Shown in pieces: positions 14,710 to 22,917 of a stretch of DNA of 31,411 bases (its first letter is position 1; every line of letters begins with the position of its first letter). The notes beneath the pieces were generated by a model, which saw only the letters and a program-made list of their open reading frames with translations, had not been told where the DNA came from and did no database searches. The translations under genes and the position numbers were made by a program. Where the stretch lies: positions 1-31,411 of the forward strand of contig CAJMMX010000023.1 in the NCBI GenBank assembly GCA_905214615.1. The letters run 5' to 3'. Source of the DNA: an uncultured bacterium. GTDB taxonomy: Bacteria; Actinomycetota; Coriobacteriia; Coriobacteriales; Coriobacteriaceae.

Positions 14710-17709
14710 ATGAGCGACATTATGAGGCCGATCCCGTTTTCGCAGCTGATGAACTGGATCATCGAGGAGCACAAGACCCAGGACGCCATCTTTGGCGTGC
14801 GTAAGATGGTCACGACCAATCAGGAGGGCGCGCTTCCCATTTTTGACGAGCGCATCGAGACTCCGTTTGGCCCGGCCGCCGGCCCCAATACGCAGCTTGC
14901 CCAGAACATCGTGGCATCCTACGTGGCCGGTTCCCGCTTCTTTGAGCTCAAGACCGTCCAGGTTATGGACGGCGAGGAGCTCTCCAAGTGCGTCAACAAG
15001 CCCTGCATCGTGGCTCAGGACGAGTGCTACAACTGCGAATGGTCGACCGAGCTCGAGGTTCCGCAGGCCTTTGCCGAGTACGTGAAGGCATGGTTTGCCT
15101 GCCACCTGATCGCTCGCGAGTACGGTCTGGGTAGCCCGGACGGCTTTGTCTTCAACATGTCGGTGGGCTATGACCTGGAGGGCATTAAGAGCCCCAAGGT
15201 CGACGCCTACATCGAGGGCATGAAGGATGCCAGCGGCTCCGACGTCTGGAACGAGTGCCGTGTCTGGGCGCTTGCCAACCTGGACAAGTTTGAGCATGTC
15301 GACGCTGCGTTTGTCGAGTCCATTCCGGCGCGCGTCTCCAACTCCATCACCGAGTCTACCCTGCACGGCTGCCCGCCCGCCGAGATCGAGCGCATTGCGA
15401 CCTACCTCATCACCGAGAAGGGCCTCAATACCTACATCAAGTGCAACCCCACGCTGCTGGGCTATGAGTTTGCCCGCCAGCGCCTCAACGAGCTGGGCTT
15501 TGACTACATCGTCTTCGATGACACGCACTTCCGCGAGGACCTGCAGTGGGTCGACGCCGTGCCCATGTTCGAGCGCCTGATTGCCCTGTGCGCCGAGCGC
15601 GGCCTGGAGTTTGGCGTCAAGCTGACCAACACGTTCCCCGTCGACGTGACGAGGAACGAGCTGCCTTCCACCGAGATGTATATGTCCGGCCGTTCGCTGT
15701 TCTCGCTGACCATCGAGGCTGCCCGCCGCATTACCGATCAGTTTGACGGCAAGCTGCGCATCAGCTACTCCGGTGGTGCCACGGTCTACAACATCCGTGC
15801 CCTGTACGATGCCGGCATTTGGCCCGTTACCCTGGCGACCGACGTACTCAAGCCCGGTGGCTACGAGCGCTTTAGCCAGATGGCCGGCGAGTTTACCGAT
15901 CTGGACGGCAAGCCGTTCGCGGGCGTCTCTCTCGAGGCCGTGACTGCGATCCAGACCGACTCGCTCACCAACCCGCTCTACAAGAAGCCGCTGCGCCCGC
16001 TGCCCGACCGCAAGGTCGCCGGCAAGAGCCCGCTTTCCGACTGCTTTACCACGCTGTGCCGCACGAGCTGCCCCATCCAGCAGGATATTCCCGCCTACCT
16101 GGCGGCTGTTGACGAGGGCCGCTACGAGGACGCGCTCAACATCATCATCGAGCGCAACGCCCTGCCGTTCATTACCGGCACCATCTGCCCGCATCCCTGC
16201 GGCCGTGCCTGCGAGCGTGCGTTCTACGAGCCCGAGGGCGCCCAGATTCGCGCCAGCAAGCTCAAGGCCGCCCGCGAGGCCATGACCGCCGTGCTGCCCA
16301 AGCTGCGCGCCCAGGCCATTGCCAGCGACGGCGAGCGCAACGTTGCCGTTATCGGCGGCGGCCCGGCCGGTCTGGCGACGGCGTTCTTCCTGACGCGTGC
16401 CGGCGTGCCCGTCACCATCTTCGAGGCCCGCGACTCTCTCGGCGGCGTGGTCCGTCACGTGATCCCCGAGTTCCGTATCGCGAGCGACGATATCTCCCAC
16501 GATGCCGAGCTCTGCCTGGCCTTTGGCGCCAAGGTGGAGCTCAACGCTCGCGTGGATTCCATCGACAAACTCAAGGCCCAGGGCTTTACCGACGTGGTCG
16601 TGGCCACCGGTGCCTGGATGCCCGGCTCTGCGGGCCTGGGCGAGGGTGCCGAGCTCGACGTGCTGGAGTTCCTCGAGGCCGCCAAGAAGGGCGAGAAGCT
16701 CGAGCTGGGCGAGGACGTCGTGGTTATTGGCGCCGGCAACACCGCTATGGACGCGGCCCGCGTGGCCAAGCGCCTGGCAGGTGTGAAGAACGTGCGCCTG
16801 GTGTATCGCCGCACCAAGAAGCAAATGCCCGCCGACGAGGAAGAGCTCGATCTTGCTCTTGCCGACGGCGTTGAGTTCTGCGAGCTGCTGGCGCCCAAGG
16901 TACTCAACGGTGCCGTGCTGACCTGCGACGTTATGGAGCTTGGCGAGCCGGATGCAAGCGGCCGTCGCAGCCCCGTCGCCACGGGCGAGACCGTCGAGCT
17001 TTCCGCCACCACGGTGATCTGCGCTGTGGGCGAGGGCATCGATGCCAGCCTGTACGATGCCGCGGGCGTCGAGCACGACCGTCGCGGCCGTCTTGCCGCC
17101 ACCTCCACCGGCGTCGAGGGCGTTTGGGCTGCCGGTGACTGCCGCCGCGGTCCTGCCACCGTGGTCGAGGCTATCGCCGACGCCGCCGAGGTCGCCCGTG
17201 CCATCGCTGGCGTGGACTTTAACAAGTACGCCGACTGCAACGAGCGGGCCGGTCGCGAGGACGCCTGCTACGAGCGCAAGGGGTCGCTGTGCCGTGACAA
17301 GAGCAACTGCACCAAGACTCGCTGCCTGGGCTGCGGCTCGGTGTGCGAGGTCTGCTGCGACGTGTGCCCCAACCGCGCCAACGTGGCAATTAAGGTGCCG
17401 GGCCTGGCCAAGCATCAGGTCGTCCACATCGACGGCATGTGCAACGAGTGCGGCAACTGCGCCGTGTTCTGCCCCTACCAGGAGGGTCGTCCCTACAAGG
17501 ACAAGCTCACCCTGTTCTGGAGCGAGCAGGACATGGAGAACTCCGAGAACGAGGGCTTCCTGGCCGTGGACGAGGACCACTTTAAAGTCCGCGTCGCCGG
17601 CACGGTCCGCACCGTCTCGGTCGATGCCGTCAACACCGGTCTTCCCGAGGCCGTCCGCCTGACCATCAGGGCCGTGCGCGACAGCTATCCGTATCTTCTT
17701 AAGAAATAA
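14710..17709 (+). CDS. ygfK: YgfK-like FAD/Fe-S oxidoreductase
   Basis: Multi-cofactor protein of 999 residues, similar in length to E. coli YgfK (about 1030). The N-terminal part (about 1-420) contains FGPAAGPNTQLAQNI and FFELKTVQV and resembles the barrel of dihydroorotate/dihydropyrimidine dehydrogenases. A GltD/PreT-like half follows: CRTSCPIQQDIPAYL (about 445-460, Fe-S), FAD motif VIGGGPAGLATAFFL (about 544-558), NAD(P) motif VVIGAGNTAMDAARVA (about 670-685). The C-terminus has two Cys clusters, CLGCGSVCEVCCDVCP (about 872-887) and CNECGNCAVFCP (about 911-922). YgfK was annotated as putative selenate reductase but sits in purine loci; it probably exchanges electrons between NAD(P)H and the molybdenum hydroxylase. 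ATG 14710 has GAGAGGAG upstream. Confidence 0.92.
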   Translation: MSDIMRPIPFSQLMNWIIEEHKTQDAIFGVRKMVTTNQEGALPIFDERIETPFGPAAGPNTQLAQNIVASYVAGSRFFELKTVQVMDGEELSKCVNKPCIVAQDECYNCEWSTELEVPQAFAEYVKAWFACHLIAREYGLGSPDGFVFNMSVGYDLEGIKSPKVDAYIEGMKDASGSDVWNECRVWALANLDKFEHVDAAFVESIPARVSNSITESTLHGCPPAEIERIATYLITEKGLNTYIKCNPTLLGYEFARQRLNELGFDYIVFDDTHFREDLQWVDAVPMFERLIALCAERGLEFGVKLTNTFPVDVTRNELPSTEMYMSGRSLFSLTIEAARRITDQFDGKLRISYSGGATVYNIRALYDAGIWPVTLATDVLKPGGYERFSQMAGEFTDLDGKPFAGVSLEAVTAIQTDSLTNPLYKKPLRPLPDRKVAGKSPLSDCFTTLCRTSCPIQQDIPAYLAAVDEGRYEDALNIIIERNALPFITGTICPHPCGRACERAFYEPEGAQIRASKLKAAREAMTAVLPKLRAQAIASDGERNVAVIGGGPAGLATAFFLTRAGVPVTIFEARDSLGGVVRHVIPEFRIASDDISHDAELCLAFGAKVELNARVDSIDKLKAQGFTDVVVATGAWMPGSAGLGEGAELDVLEFLEAAKKGEKLELGEDVVVIGAGNTAMDAARVAKRLAGVKNVRLVYRRTKKQMPADEEELDLALADGVEFCELLAPKVLNGAVLTCDVMELGEPDASGRRSPVATGETVELSATTVICAVGEGIDASLYDAAGVEHDRRGRLAATSTGVEGVWAAGDCRRGPATVVEAIADAAEVARAIAGVDFNKYADCNERAGREDACYERKGSLCRDKSNCTKTRCLGCGSVCEVCCDVCPNRANVAIKVPGLAKHQVVHIDGMCNECGNCAVFCPYQEGRPYKDKLTLFWSEQDMENSENEGFLAVDEDHFKVRVAGTVRTVSVDAVNTGLPEAVRLTIRAVRDSYPYLLKK

Positions 17710-17719
17710 GGGACCCCTT

Positions 17720-18199
17720 ATGGCCAAATCCATTCAACATAACGTGGCCTACGTTGCCTGCGGAAGCGGCTGTGCTTCCGCAGGTGGCGACGCCCGCTGC
17801 AGCGAAGGCTGCATTGGCTGTGGCGCCTGTGTCACGGCCTGCCCCCACGGCGCCATTGCGCTGGTCGATGGCATCGCCCGCGTGGATCGCTCAAAGTGCA
17901 CGGGCTGTGGCCTGTGCGGCATGGCGTGTCCACAGCGCGTGATTGCCTTCGTTCCCGGCTACCAGAACATCCTGGTGCGCTGCAACAACACCGACAAGGG
18001 CGCCATTGCGCGCAAGATCTGCGACACGAGCTGCATCGGTTGCGGTATGTGCGCCAAAAAGTGCCCTGCCAGCGCTATCCGCATCGAGGACAACTGCGCC
18101 CATATCGACGGCGCGGACTGCCTGTCGTGTGGCATGTGCGCTGTCGTCTGCCCGCATGGCGCCATCCACGACCGCACCGGCATCGCCGCCGGCGTGTAG
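17720..18199 (+). CDS. RnfB-like polyferredoxin (four 4Fe-4S motifs)
   Basis: Electron carrier of 159 residues with an RnfB-type arrangement. After an N-terminal VAYVACGSGCAS come CIGCGACVTACP (31-42), CTGCGLCGMACP (60-71), then the RnfB-like linker LVRCNNTDKGAIARKICDTS, CIGCGMCAKKCP (105-116) and CLSCGMCAVVCP (134-145). No membrane anchor is visible, unlike RnfB itself, so it should be soluble. It lies 10 bases after ygfK and 12 bases before the Mo hydroxylase gene, in place of the FAD subunit (YgfM) often found there. It probably shuttles electrons between the hydroxylase 2Fe-2S clusters and YgfK; that is inference from position. Confidence 0.88.
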   Translation: MAKSIQHNVAYVACGSGCASAGGDARCSEGCIGCGACVTACPHGAIALVDGIARVDRSKCTGCGLCGMACPQRVIAFVPGYQNILVRCNNTDKGAIARKICDTSCIGCGMCAKKCPASAIRIEDNCAHIDGADCLSCGMCAVVCPHGAIHDRTGIAAGV

Positions 18200-18211
18200 A
18201 AGGGAATCACC

Positions 18212-20989
18212 ATGGCACAGGAATTCACTTTTACCGTTAACGGCGTCGAGCGCACGACGACTCAGAACAAGCCGCTGCTCCGCTACTTGCGCGACGACCT
18301 GCACATCCATTCCGCTAAGGACGGCTGCTCCGAGGGCGCCTGCGGTACCTGCACCATCCATGTAGACGGTGCGGCTGTGAAGGCGTGCGTTCTGACCACT
18401 GCTCTTGCCGCCGGCCGCAACATCGTGACCGTCGAGGGCCTGCCCCAGGACGTGCGCGAGGCCTTTGTGTACGCCTTTGGCGCCGTGGGCGCCGTGCAGT
18501 GCGGTTTTTGCATCCCCGGTATGGTCATGGCGGGTGCAGCGCTCATCGCCGAGGATCCCGAGCCCACCGAGGAACAGATCAAGTACGCCATTCGCGGCAA
18601 CGTCTGCCGCTGCACCGGCTACAAGAAGATCATCGAGGGCATTTCACTGGCTGCTGCGGTGCTCCGCGGCGAAAAGCAGATCGACGAGGGCCTGGAGCGC
18701 GGCGACGATTACGGTGTGGGCAAGCGCGCCTTCCGTATTGACGTGCGCAAGAAGGTGCTCGGCGAGGGTAAATACCCCGATGACATCGACGAGCTCGATC
18801 AACCGGGTCTGACCTACGCCAGCGCCGTGCGCTCCAAGTACCCGCGCGCCCGCGTGCTCTCCATCGATACCTCCAAGGCCGAGGCCCTGCCCGGTGTGGT
18901 GGGCATCCTGCGCGCCGAGGACGTGCCGGTCAACCAGGTCGGCCACCTTATCCAGGACTGGGACGTCATGATCGCCCAGGGCGATATCACCCGCTGCGTG
19001 GGTGACGCCATCGTGCTGGTGGTTGCCGAGGACGAGGCGACGCTCGAGAAGGCCAAGAAGCTCGTAAAGATCGATTACGAGCCGCTGGAGCCCGTGCGCA
19101 ACATTGTCGAGGCCAGGGCCGCCGATGCCCCACGCCTGCATGACAGCTTCTTTGCCTTTGGCAACACGGTGGAGCTCAAGGACAACGTGTGCCAGAGCCG
19201 TCACGTGACGCGCGGCGACGCCGCCAAGGCGCTGGCGGAGAGCGCGTTTACCGTGACGCAGCGCTTTACCACGCCCTTTACCGAGCATGCCTTCTTGGAG
19301 CCCGAGTGCGCCGTCGCCTTCCCGTACAAGAACGGCGTCAAGGTGCGGTCGACCGACCAGGGTGCCTACGACACGCGCAAAGAGTGTGCCCACATGTTTG
19401 GCTGGGACAACGAACCCGAGCGTGTGGTCGTCGAGACCATGCTTGTGGGTGGCGGCTTTGGCGGCAAGGAGGACGTGTCCATCCAGCATCTGGCCGCGCT
19501 CGCCGCATATAAGTTCCAGCGTCCTGTGAAGTGCAAGCTCACGCGTGCCGAGTCGCTCGCTTTCCATCCCAAGCGCCATGCCATGGACGGTACCTTTACG
19601 CTGGGCTGCGACGCCGAGGGCAACTTTACCGGTCTGGACTGCGAGATCAACTTTGACACCGGCGCCTACGCGTCGCTGTGCGGCCCGGTGCTCGAGCGCG
19701 CCTGCACGCATGCCGTCGGCCCCTACAAGTACCAGAACACCGACATTCGCGGTTTTGGCTACTACACCAACAACCCGCCCGCCGGCGCGTACCGCGGCTT
19801 TGGCGTTTGCCAGTCCGAGTTTGCGCTCGAGAGCCTGATCGACTTGCTGTCAGAGAAGGTCGGCCTGGACCCGTGGGAGATTCGTTACCGTAATGCCATC
19901 GAGCCGGGCGAGGTTCTGCCCAACGGCCAGATCGCCGACTGCTCCACGGCGCTTAAGGAGACGCTGCTCGAGGTCAAGGATGCCTACTACGCGCATCCCG
20001 GACACGCTGGCATTGCCTGCGCCATGAAGAATGCCGGTGTGGGCGTGGGCCTGCCCGATGCCGGCCGCTGCAAGATTCGCATCGAGGACGGCGTGGCCGT
20101 GGTCTATGCCGCCACATCCGACATCGGCCAGGGCTGCAACACCGTCTTTTTGCAGGACGTTGCCGAGGCATGCGGTCTGCCGCTTCGCTACATTGCCAAC
20201 GGCGAGTGTTCCACCGAGAACGCTCCCGACTCCGGCACCACGTCTGGCTCGCGTCAGACGGTCGTGACCGGCGAGGCCGTGCGCGGTGCCGCCTTCCTGC
20301 TGCGCGATGCCATGGTCGGCATCGAGGCCGGTAAGCCTGCGCCCGATGCTCCCGTGAACGCACATGGCGACGGCATCAAGATCGAGTACGACGACGGCCG
20401 CGCCTACCAGCTGCGCACGCAGGAACTCGTCGCCGGCCAGGGTATGCATCCTCAGGATCCCGCGATCGCCATCAAGGCGCTCGAGGGCTGCGAGTTCGGC
20501 TACGTGTACCTGGAGCCGACCGACAAGCTGGGCGCTGACGTTCCCAACCCCAAGAGCCACATCTGCTACGGCTTTGCCACGCATGTGGTCATTTTGGATG
20601 ATGACGGCCGCGTGAGCGAGGTCTATGCCGCGCACGATTCCGGCAAGGTGGTCAACCCCATCTCCATCCAGGGTCAGATCGAAGGCGGCGTGCTCATGGG
20701 TATGGGCTATGCGCTGACTGAGGACTGGCCGCTCAAGGACTGCGTGCCCCAAGCCAGGTACGGCACGCTCGGACTGTTCCGTGCGCCCGAGATTCCGGAT
20801 ATCCACGCCATCTACGTGGAGAAGGACGAGCTACTGCCTGTGGCATACGGCGGCAAGGGCATCGGCGAGATTGCAACGATCCCCACGGCGCCCGCCGTGC
20901 AGAACGCCTATCGCGCATTCGACGGCAAGCTGCGTCCCGATCTACCCATGGTGGATACGCCCTACAGCCGCGTCCGCAACCGCGGGTAG
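18212..20989 (+). CDS. xdhD: Molybdenum hydroxylase, XdhD/selenium-dependent xanthine dehydrogenase type
   Basis: Fused two-part xanthine-oxidase-family enzyme of 925 residues, near E. coli XdhD (956). The N-terminal part binds two 2Fe-2S clusters: CSEGACGTC with Cys39, 44, 47 and 59; then CGFC (97, 100) and CRC (132, 134). The rest is the Mo-pterin-binding region with VGGGFGGKED (about 411-420), AYRGFG (about 527-532), SDIGQG and the catalytic glutamate in GKGIGEIATIP (near 886). There is no FAD domain and no FAD gene beside it. The family is known in selenium-dependent purine hydroxylases; selenium is a cofactor ligand, and I see no in-frame TGA that would suggest selenocysteine. It probably interconverts urate, xanthine or hypoxanthine. 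Last gene of the operon. Confidence 0.9.
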   Translation: MAQEFTFTVNGVERTTTQNKPLLRYLRDDLHIHSAKDGCSEGACGTCTIHVDGAAVKACVLTTALAAGRNIVTVEGLPQDVREAFVYAFGAVGAVQCGFCIPGMVMAGAALIAEDPEPTEEQIKYAIRGNVCRCTGYKKIIEGISLAAAVLRGEKQIDEGLERGDDYGVGKRAFRIDVRKKVLGEGKYPDDIDELDQPGLTYASAVRSKYPRARVLSIDTSKAEALPGVVGILRAEDVPVNQVGHLIQDWDVMIAQGDITRCVGDAIVLVVAEDEATLEKAKKLVKIDYEPLEPVRNIVEARAADAPRLHDSFFAFGNTVELKDNVCQSRHVTRGDAAKALAESAFTVTQRFTTPFTEHAFLEPECAVAFPYKNGVKVRSTDQGAYDTRKECAHMFGWDNEPERVVVETMLVGGGFGGKEDVSIQHLAALAAYKFQRPVKCKLTRAESLAFHPKRHAMDGTFTLGCDAEGNFTGLDCEINFDTGAYASLCGPVLERACTHAVGPYKYQNTDIRGFGYYTNNPPAGAYRGFGVCQSEFALESLIDLLSEKVGLDPWEIRYRNAIEPGEVLPNGQIADCSTALKETLLEVKDAYYAHPGHAGIACAMKNAGVGVGLPDAGRCKIRIEDGVAVVYAATSDIGQGCNTVFLQDVAEACGLPLRYIANGECSTENAPDSGTTSGSRQTVVTGEAVRGAAFLLRDAMVGIEAGKPAPDAPVNAHGDGIKIEYDDGRAYQLRTQELVAGQGMHPQDPAIAIKALEGCEFGYVYLEPTDKLGADVPNPKSHICYGFATHVVILDDDGRVSEVYAAHDSGKVVNPISIQGQIEGGVLMGMGYALTEDWPLKDCVPQARYGTLGLFRAPEIPDIHAIYVEKDELLPVAYGGKGIGEIATIPTAPAVQNAYRAFDGKLRPDLPMVDTPYSRVRNRG

Positions 20990-21058
20990 GGTAGAACACG
21001 GACGCCCATTGCTGACGGACCGTCCGCGCTCAACACCAACTGCATACACTGCGCCTTT

Positions 21059-21090
21059 GGCCCCGGCTCCATCGCGAGCCGGGGCCTTTT
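21059..21090 (+). terminator. Rho-independent terminator after xdhD
   Basis: GGCCCCGGCTC (21059-21069) pairs with GAGCCGGGGCC (21076-21086), followed by TTTTGCTT. It closes the permease-ssnA-ygfK-ferredoxin-xdhD unit. Confidence 0.88.
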
Positions 21091-21241
21091 GCTTGGAGCG
21101 GAAACTGTGTCCCGGAATTGGCGCTCAGAATGGGATGCGCTTTCCGGCAGAGCCTCAAATGGAACATGCGTCCCAGGACCCGCAACGGCGCCGCCGCGCA
21201 ATTTTGTGTTCGCACGGGCAGCTACGCTTACTGTGATATGA

Positions 21242-21260
21242 CCGTTCGAGAAACGAACGG
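21242..21260 (+). promoter_or_regulatory. Small inverted repeat before the exonuclease gene
   Basis: CCGTTCG (21242-21248) and CGAACGG (21254-21260) flank AGAAA. It lies about 25 bases before the chosen start and could be an operator or a leader hairpin. Confidence 0.35.
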
Positions 21261-21285
21261 CAAGCAACGGAGAGAGGCCCTAACC

Positions 21286-22107
21286 GTGTCAGCTGAAAAG
21301 ATGTCGGGTGTCTCGGCTGCCGATACGACGAACTTTGCGCGCCAGATCGTGCTGGACTTTGAGTTTGCGCCGGTGCCAAAGCAGCGTCAGCGCCGTGGAC
21401 TGTGCAATGAGATTATCGAGGTCGGCGCCGTCAAGCTCGATTACCACGGCAACGTTATGGGCGAGTTCTCGCAGTTTGTGCAGACGGAATTTACCGAGGG
21501 CGTTGTGCTCCCCGTCCGCGAGCTCACAGGGATATCGGCCGTGGACACCGCGATGGTCGATCCGCTCTACGTGGTGATCAAAAGGCTCGGCGATTGGGTC
21601 GGTCGCTACTCCGCCCAGATAGTTTGCTGGAGCGGGGCGGATCATCGACAGCTTATGACCGAGTGCCAGGCAAAGCATGTCGACCTTGCCGCATTTCCTA
21701 CGGACTGGGCCGACCTGCAGGCGTTTTACACCTCGATCATGGACGTGGGCAGCCACGGGTGCGTCTCTTTGAGTGACGCGGCAATGTGGTTTGGCATCGA
21801 GTTCGACGAGTCAACGGGTCACGCCCACAGCGCTCTAGTCGATGCGCGCGTGACCGCCAGGCTGCTCAGGCAGGTGATGGACGGGGACTACCGCGTGAGC
21901 CCGCGTGCCCAGGAGATCCGCCAGCGATGGGGGATGGGCGAGCGAGCCCAGACGCGCCTCTCCAGCAAATGCCCCGAGCTGAGCGATCTGCTGCTGGAGC
22001 TGAAGGCGGAGGGGGTAGGCCTTTTGAGAACGCCATTCGGTTTGGCATGGCAGCGCTGTAAGCGCGACTCCGCCCTGCTGTTTGAATCGAAGCGTCAATC
22101 AGTATGA
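21286..22107 (+). CDS. DEDDh-type 3'-5' exonuclease
   Basis: Predicted RNase/DNase of 273 residues in the RNase T/DnaQ exonuclease superfamily. Metal-binding acids are in VLDFEF (Asp24, Glu26) with EIIEVGAVKLD following, another Asp in the middle (WSGADHRQL), and the closing HSALVDARVTARLL (about 178-191) with the general-base His and the last Asp. The remaining tail (about 200-273) is unlike other exonuclease domains I know. The start at GTG 21286 is chosen for GGAGAGAGG upstream; in-frame ATGs at 21118 and 21238 lack ribosome sites and the first overlaps the terminator region. Its last nine bases overlap the convergent gene. No obvious role in purine breakdown. Confidence 0.78.
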   Translation: MSAEKMSGVSAADTTNFARQIVLDFEFAPVPKQRQRRGLCNEIIEVGAVKLDYHGNVMGEFSQFVQTEFTEGVVLPVRELTGISAVDTAMVDPLYVVIKRLGDWVGRYSAQIVCWSGADHRQLMTECQAKHVDLAAFPTDWADLQAFYTSIMDVGSHGCVSLSDAAMWFGIEFDESTGHAHSALVDARVTARLLRQVMDGDYRVSPRAQEIRQRWGMGERAQTRLSSKCPELSDLLLELKAEGVGLLRTPFGLAWQRCKRDSALLFESKRQSV

Positions 22108-22551
22108 CGAGTGGCTCGGTCCGCCTACCTGCACCTCCGCAATCCCGCGCGCTGCACTCAGCAGCTCGTACTCCCTTTGGCTCCACTGGCACAGCTCGGC
22201 CGCGTCGACGGCGTCGCGGCACAGGTCCAGGAACACCTCGGCTCCCTCGCAGAAGCATTCACGGGCAAATTCTCCTGAACCGTTCGCGATGCATGCGCCG
22301 TCAGCAAAGAGCTTCCAGCTGGACGGCTCGCGCGAGTTGTCGCCGGACAGCCTGATCTGCAGTACGTGCGGGCCGCCGGCGGCACAGAGCTCTTCCTCGA
22401 GCTTCTGTACCGTAAAGCGCATCTGGTGGGAGAGGCTGCTCTTGACCATGGCCGAGGCATAGCCGTTCGGCTTGTCCAGAAGATGCATGTGATTCGGTTT
22501 GACGACCAGATTGTGGAAGTTGCGCTCACTGCGCACGGAGAAATTGTCCAT
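22099..22551 (-). CDS. Hypothetical protein, 150 residues
   Basis: I do not recognise this family. The ATG at 22551 is preceded by AAAGGAGTCC, a strong ribosome site, so the gene is probably real. The protein is soluble-looking, with no signal peptide or membrane span, and carries six cysteines spread over the second half, ELCAAGGPHVLQIRLSGDN in the middle and an acidic helix (GAEVFLDLCRDAVDAAELC). It overlaps the 3' end of the exonuclease gene by nine bases on the opposite strand. Confidence 0.6.
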   Translation of the reverse strand: MDNFSVRSERNFHNLVVKPNHMHLLDKPNGYASAMVKSSLSHQMRFTVQKLEEELCAAGGPHVLQIRLSGDNSREPSSWKLFADGACIANGSGEFARECFCEGAEVFLDLCRDAVDAAELCQWSQREYELLSAARGIAEVQVGGPSHSSY

Positions 22552-22698
22552 ACGGACTCCTTTCATCGATGTTGGCAGGGCCACCGTGCCTCTTGGCCGG
22601 TTGGCGTCGGGATCGTGGAGCCAACTCTCTACCCCGACTCTGGATAAAACACACCCGCTCCTTGCGGGCACGATGGAGTCTATCAACGTGTACGGACA

Positions 22699-22746
22699 GA
22701 AATCAAGCGCCGCTTGCGAAATGACGCGCGTGCGGCGCTTGATTTC
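22699..22746. repeat. 15-bp perfect inverted repeat
   Basis: GAAATCAAGCGCCGC (22699-22713) is exactly inverted at 22732-22746 with an 18-base loop. No good U-run follows on either strand, so terminator function for the - strand membrane-protein gene is possible but weak. Confidence 0.6.
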
Positions 22747-22769
22747 GCCGGCTGTCGCTAGGCTTAAAT

Positions 22770-22850
22770 CCGAAAAAGTGTCGAAATCTCCCCTATAAAA
22801 GTACGGAAAAGTGTCGAAATAGGCACCTTAAAACTTCGGAAAAGTGTAGC
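22770..22850. repeat. Three direct copies of a GGAAAAGTGTCGAAAT motif, 33-34-base period
   Basis: CCGAAAAAGTGTCGAAATC (22770-22788), CGGAAAAGTGTCGAAATA (22804-22821) and the shorter CGGAAAAGTGTAG (22837-22849) are spaced 33-34 bases apart, about three helical turns. On the - strand TTCGACACTTTTCCG precedes a TATAGG-like sequence, so promoter or regulator binding is possible. Confidence 0.55.
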
Positions 22851-22917
22851 TGGATGACAAAACAGCACTTAGAAGCCGGTGCTGGATGCGGGATCCTGCG
22901 GCCGCCTTCAGCTCTCG

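Larger units (their letters stand above)
22552..22917. other. 366-base gap with repeats and no gene
   Basis: Contains the inverted repeat at 22699-22746 and the tandem motif at 22770-22850, described separately. No credible coding sequence or RNA gene is seen. It must carry the promoter of the 150-residue protein gene (- strand), but no consensus hexamers stand out. Confidence 0.5.

Noticed and set aside
14542..17733. A 1063-codon open frame on the - strand opposite ygfK, and similar long antisense frames at 854-2413, 4069-5655, 26360-27883 and 27929-29962
   Set aside because: Each mirrors a well-recognised + strand gene, has low-complexity Ala/Gly/Val/His/Asp-rich composition typical of antisense GC-biased codons, and no ribosome site or family motif.
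18212..20989. Selenocysteine in the molybdenum hydroxylase
   Set aside because: The frame has no internal TGA; selenium in these enzymes is a labile cofactor ligand, not an encoded residue.
22699..22746. Terminator of the proline-rich membrane protein gene
   Set aside because: It lies over 170 bases past the stop codon and lacks a U-run on the - strand, so it is listed as a repeat only.
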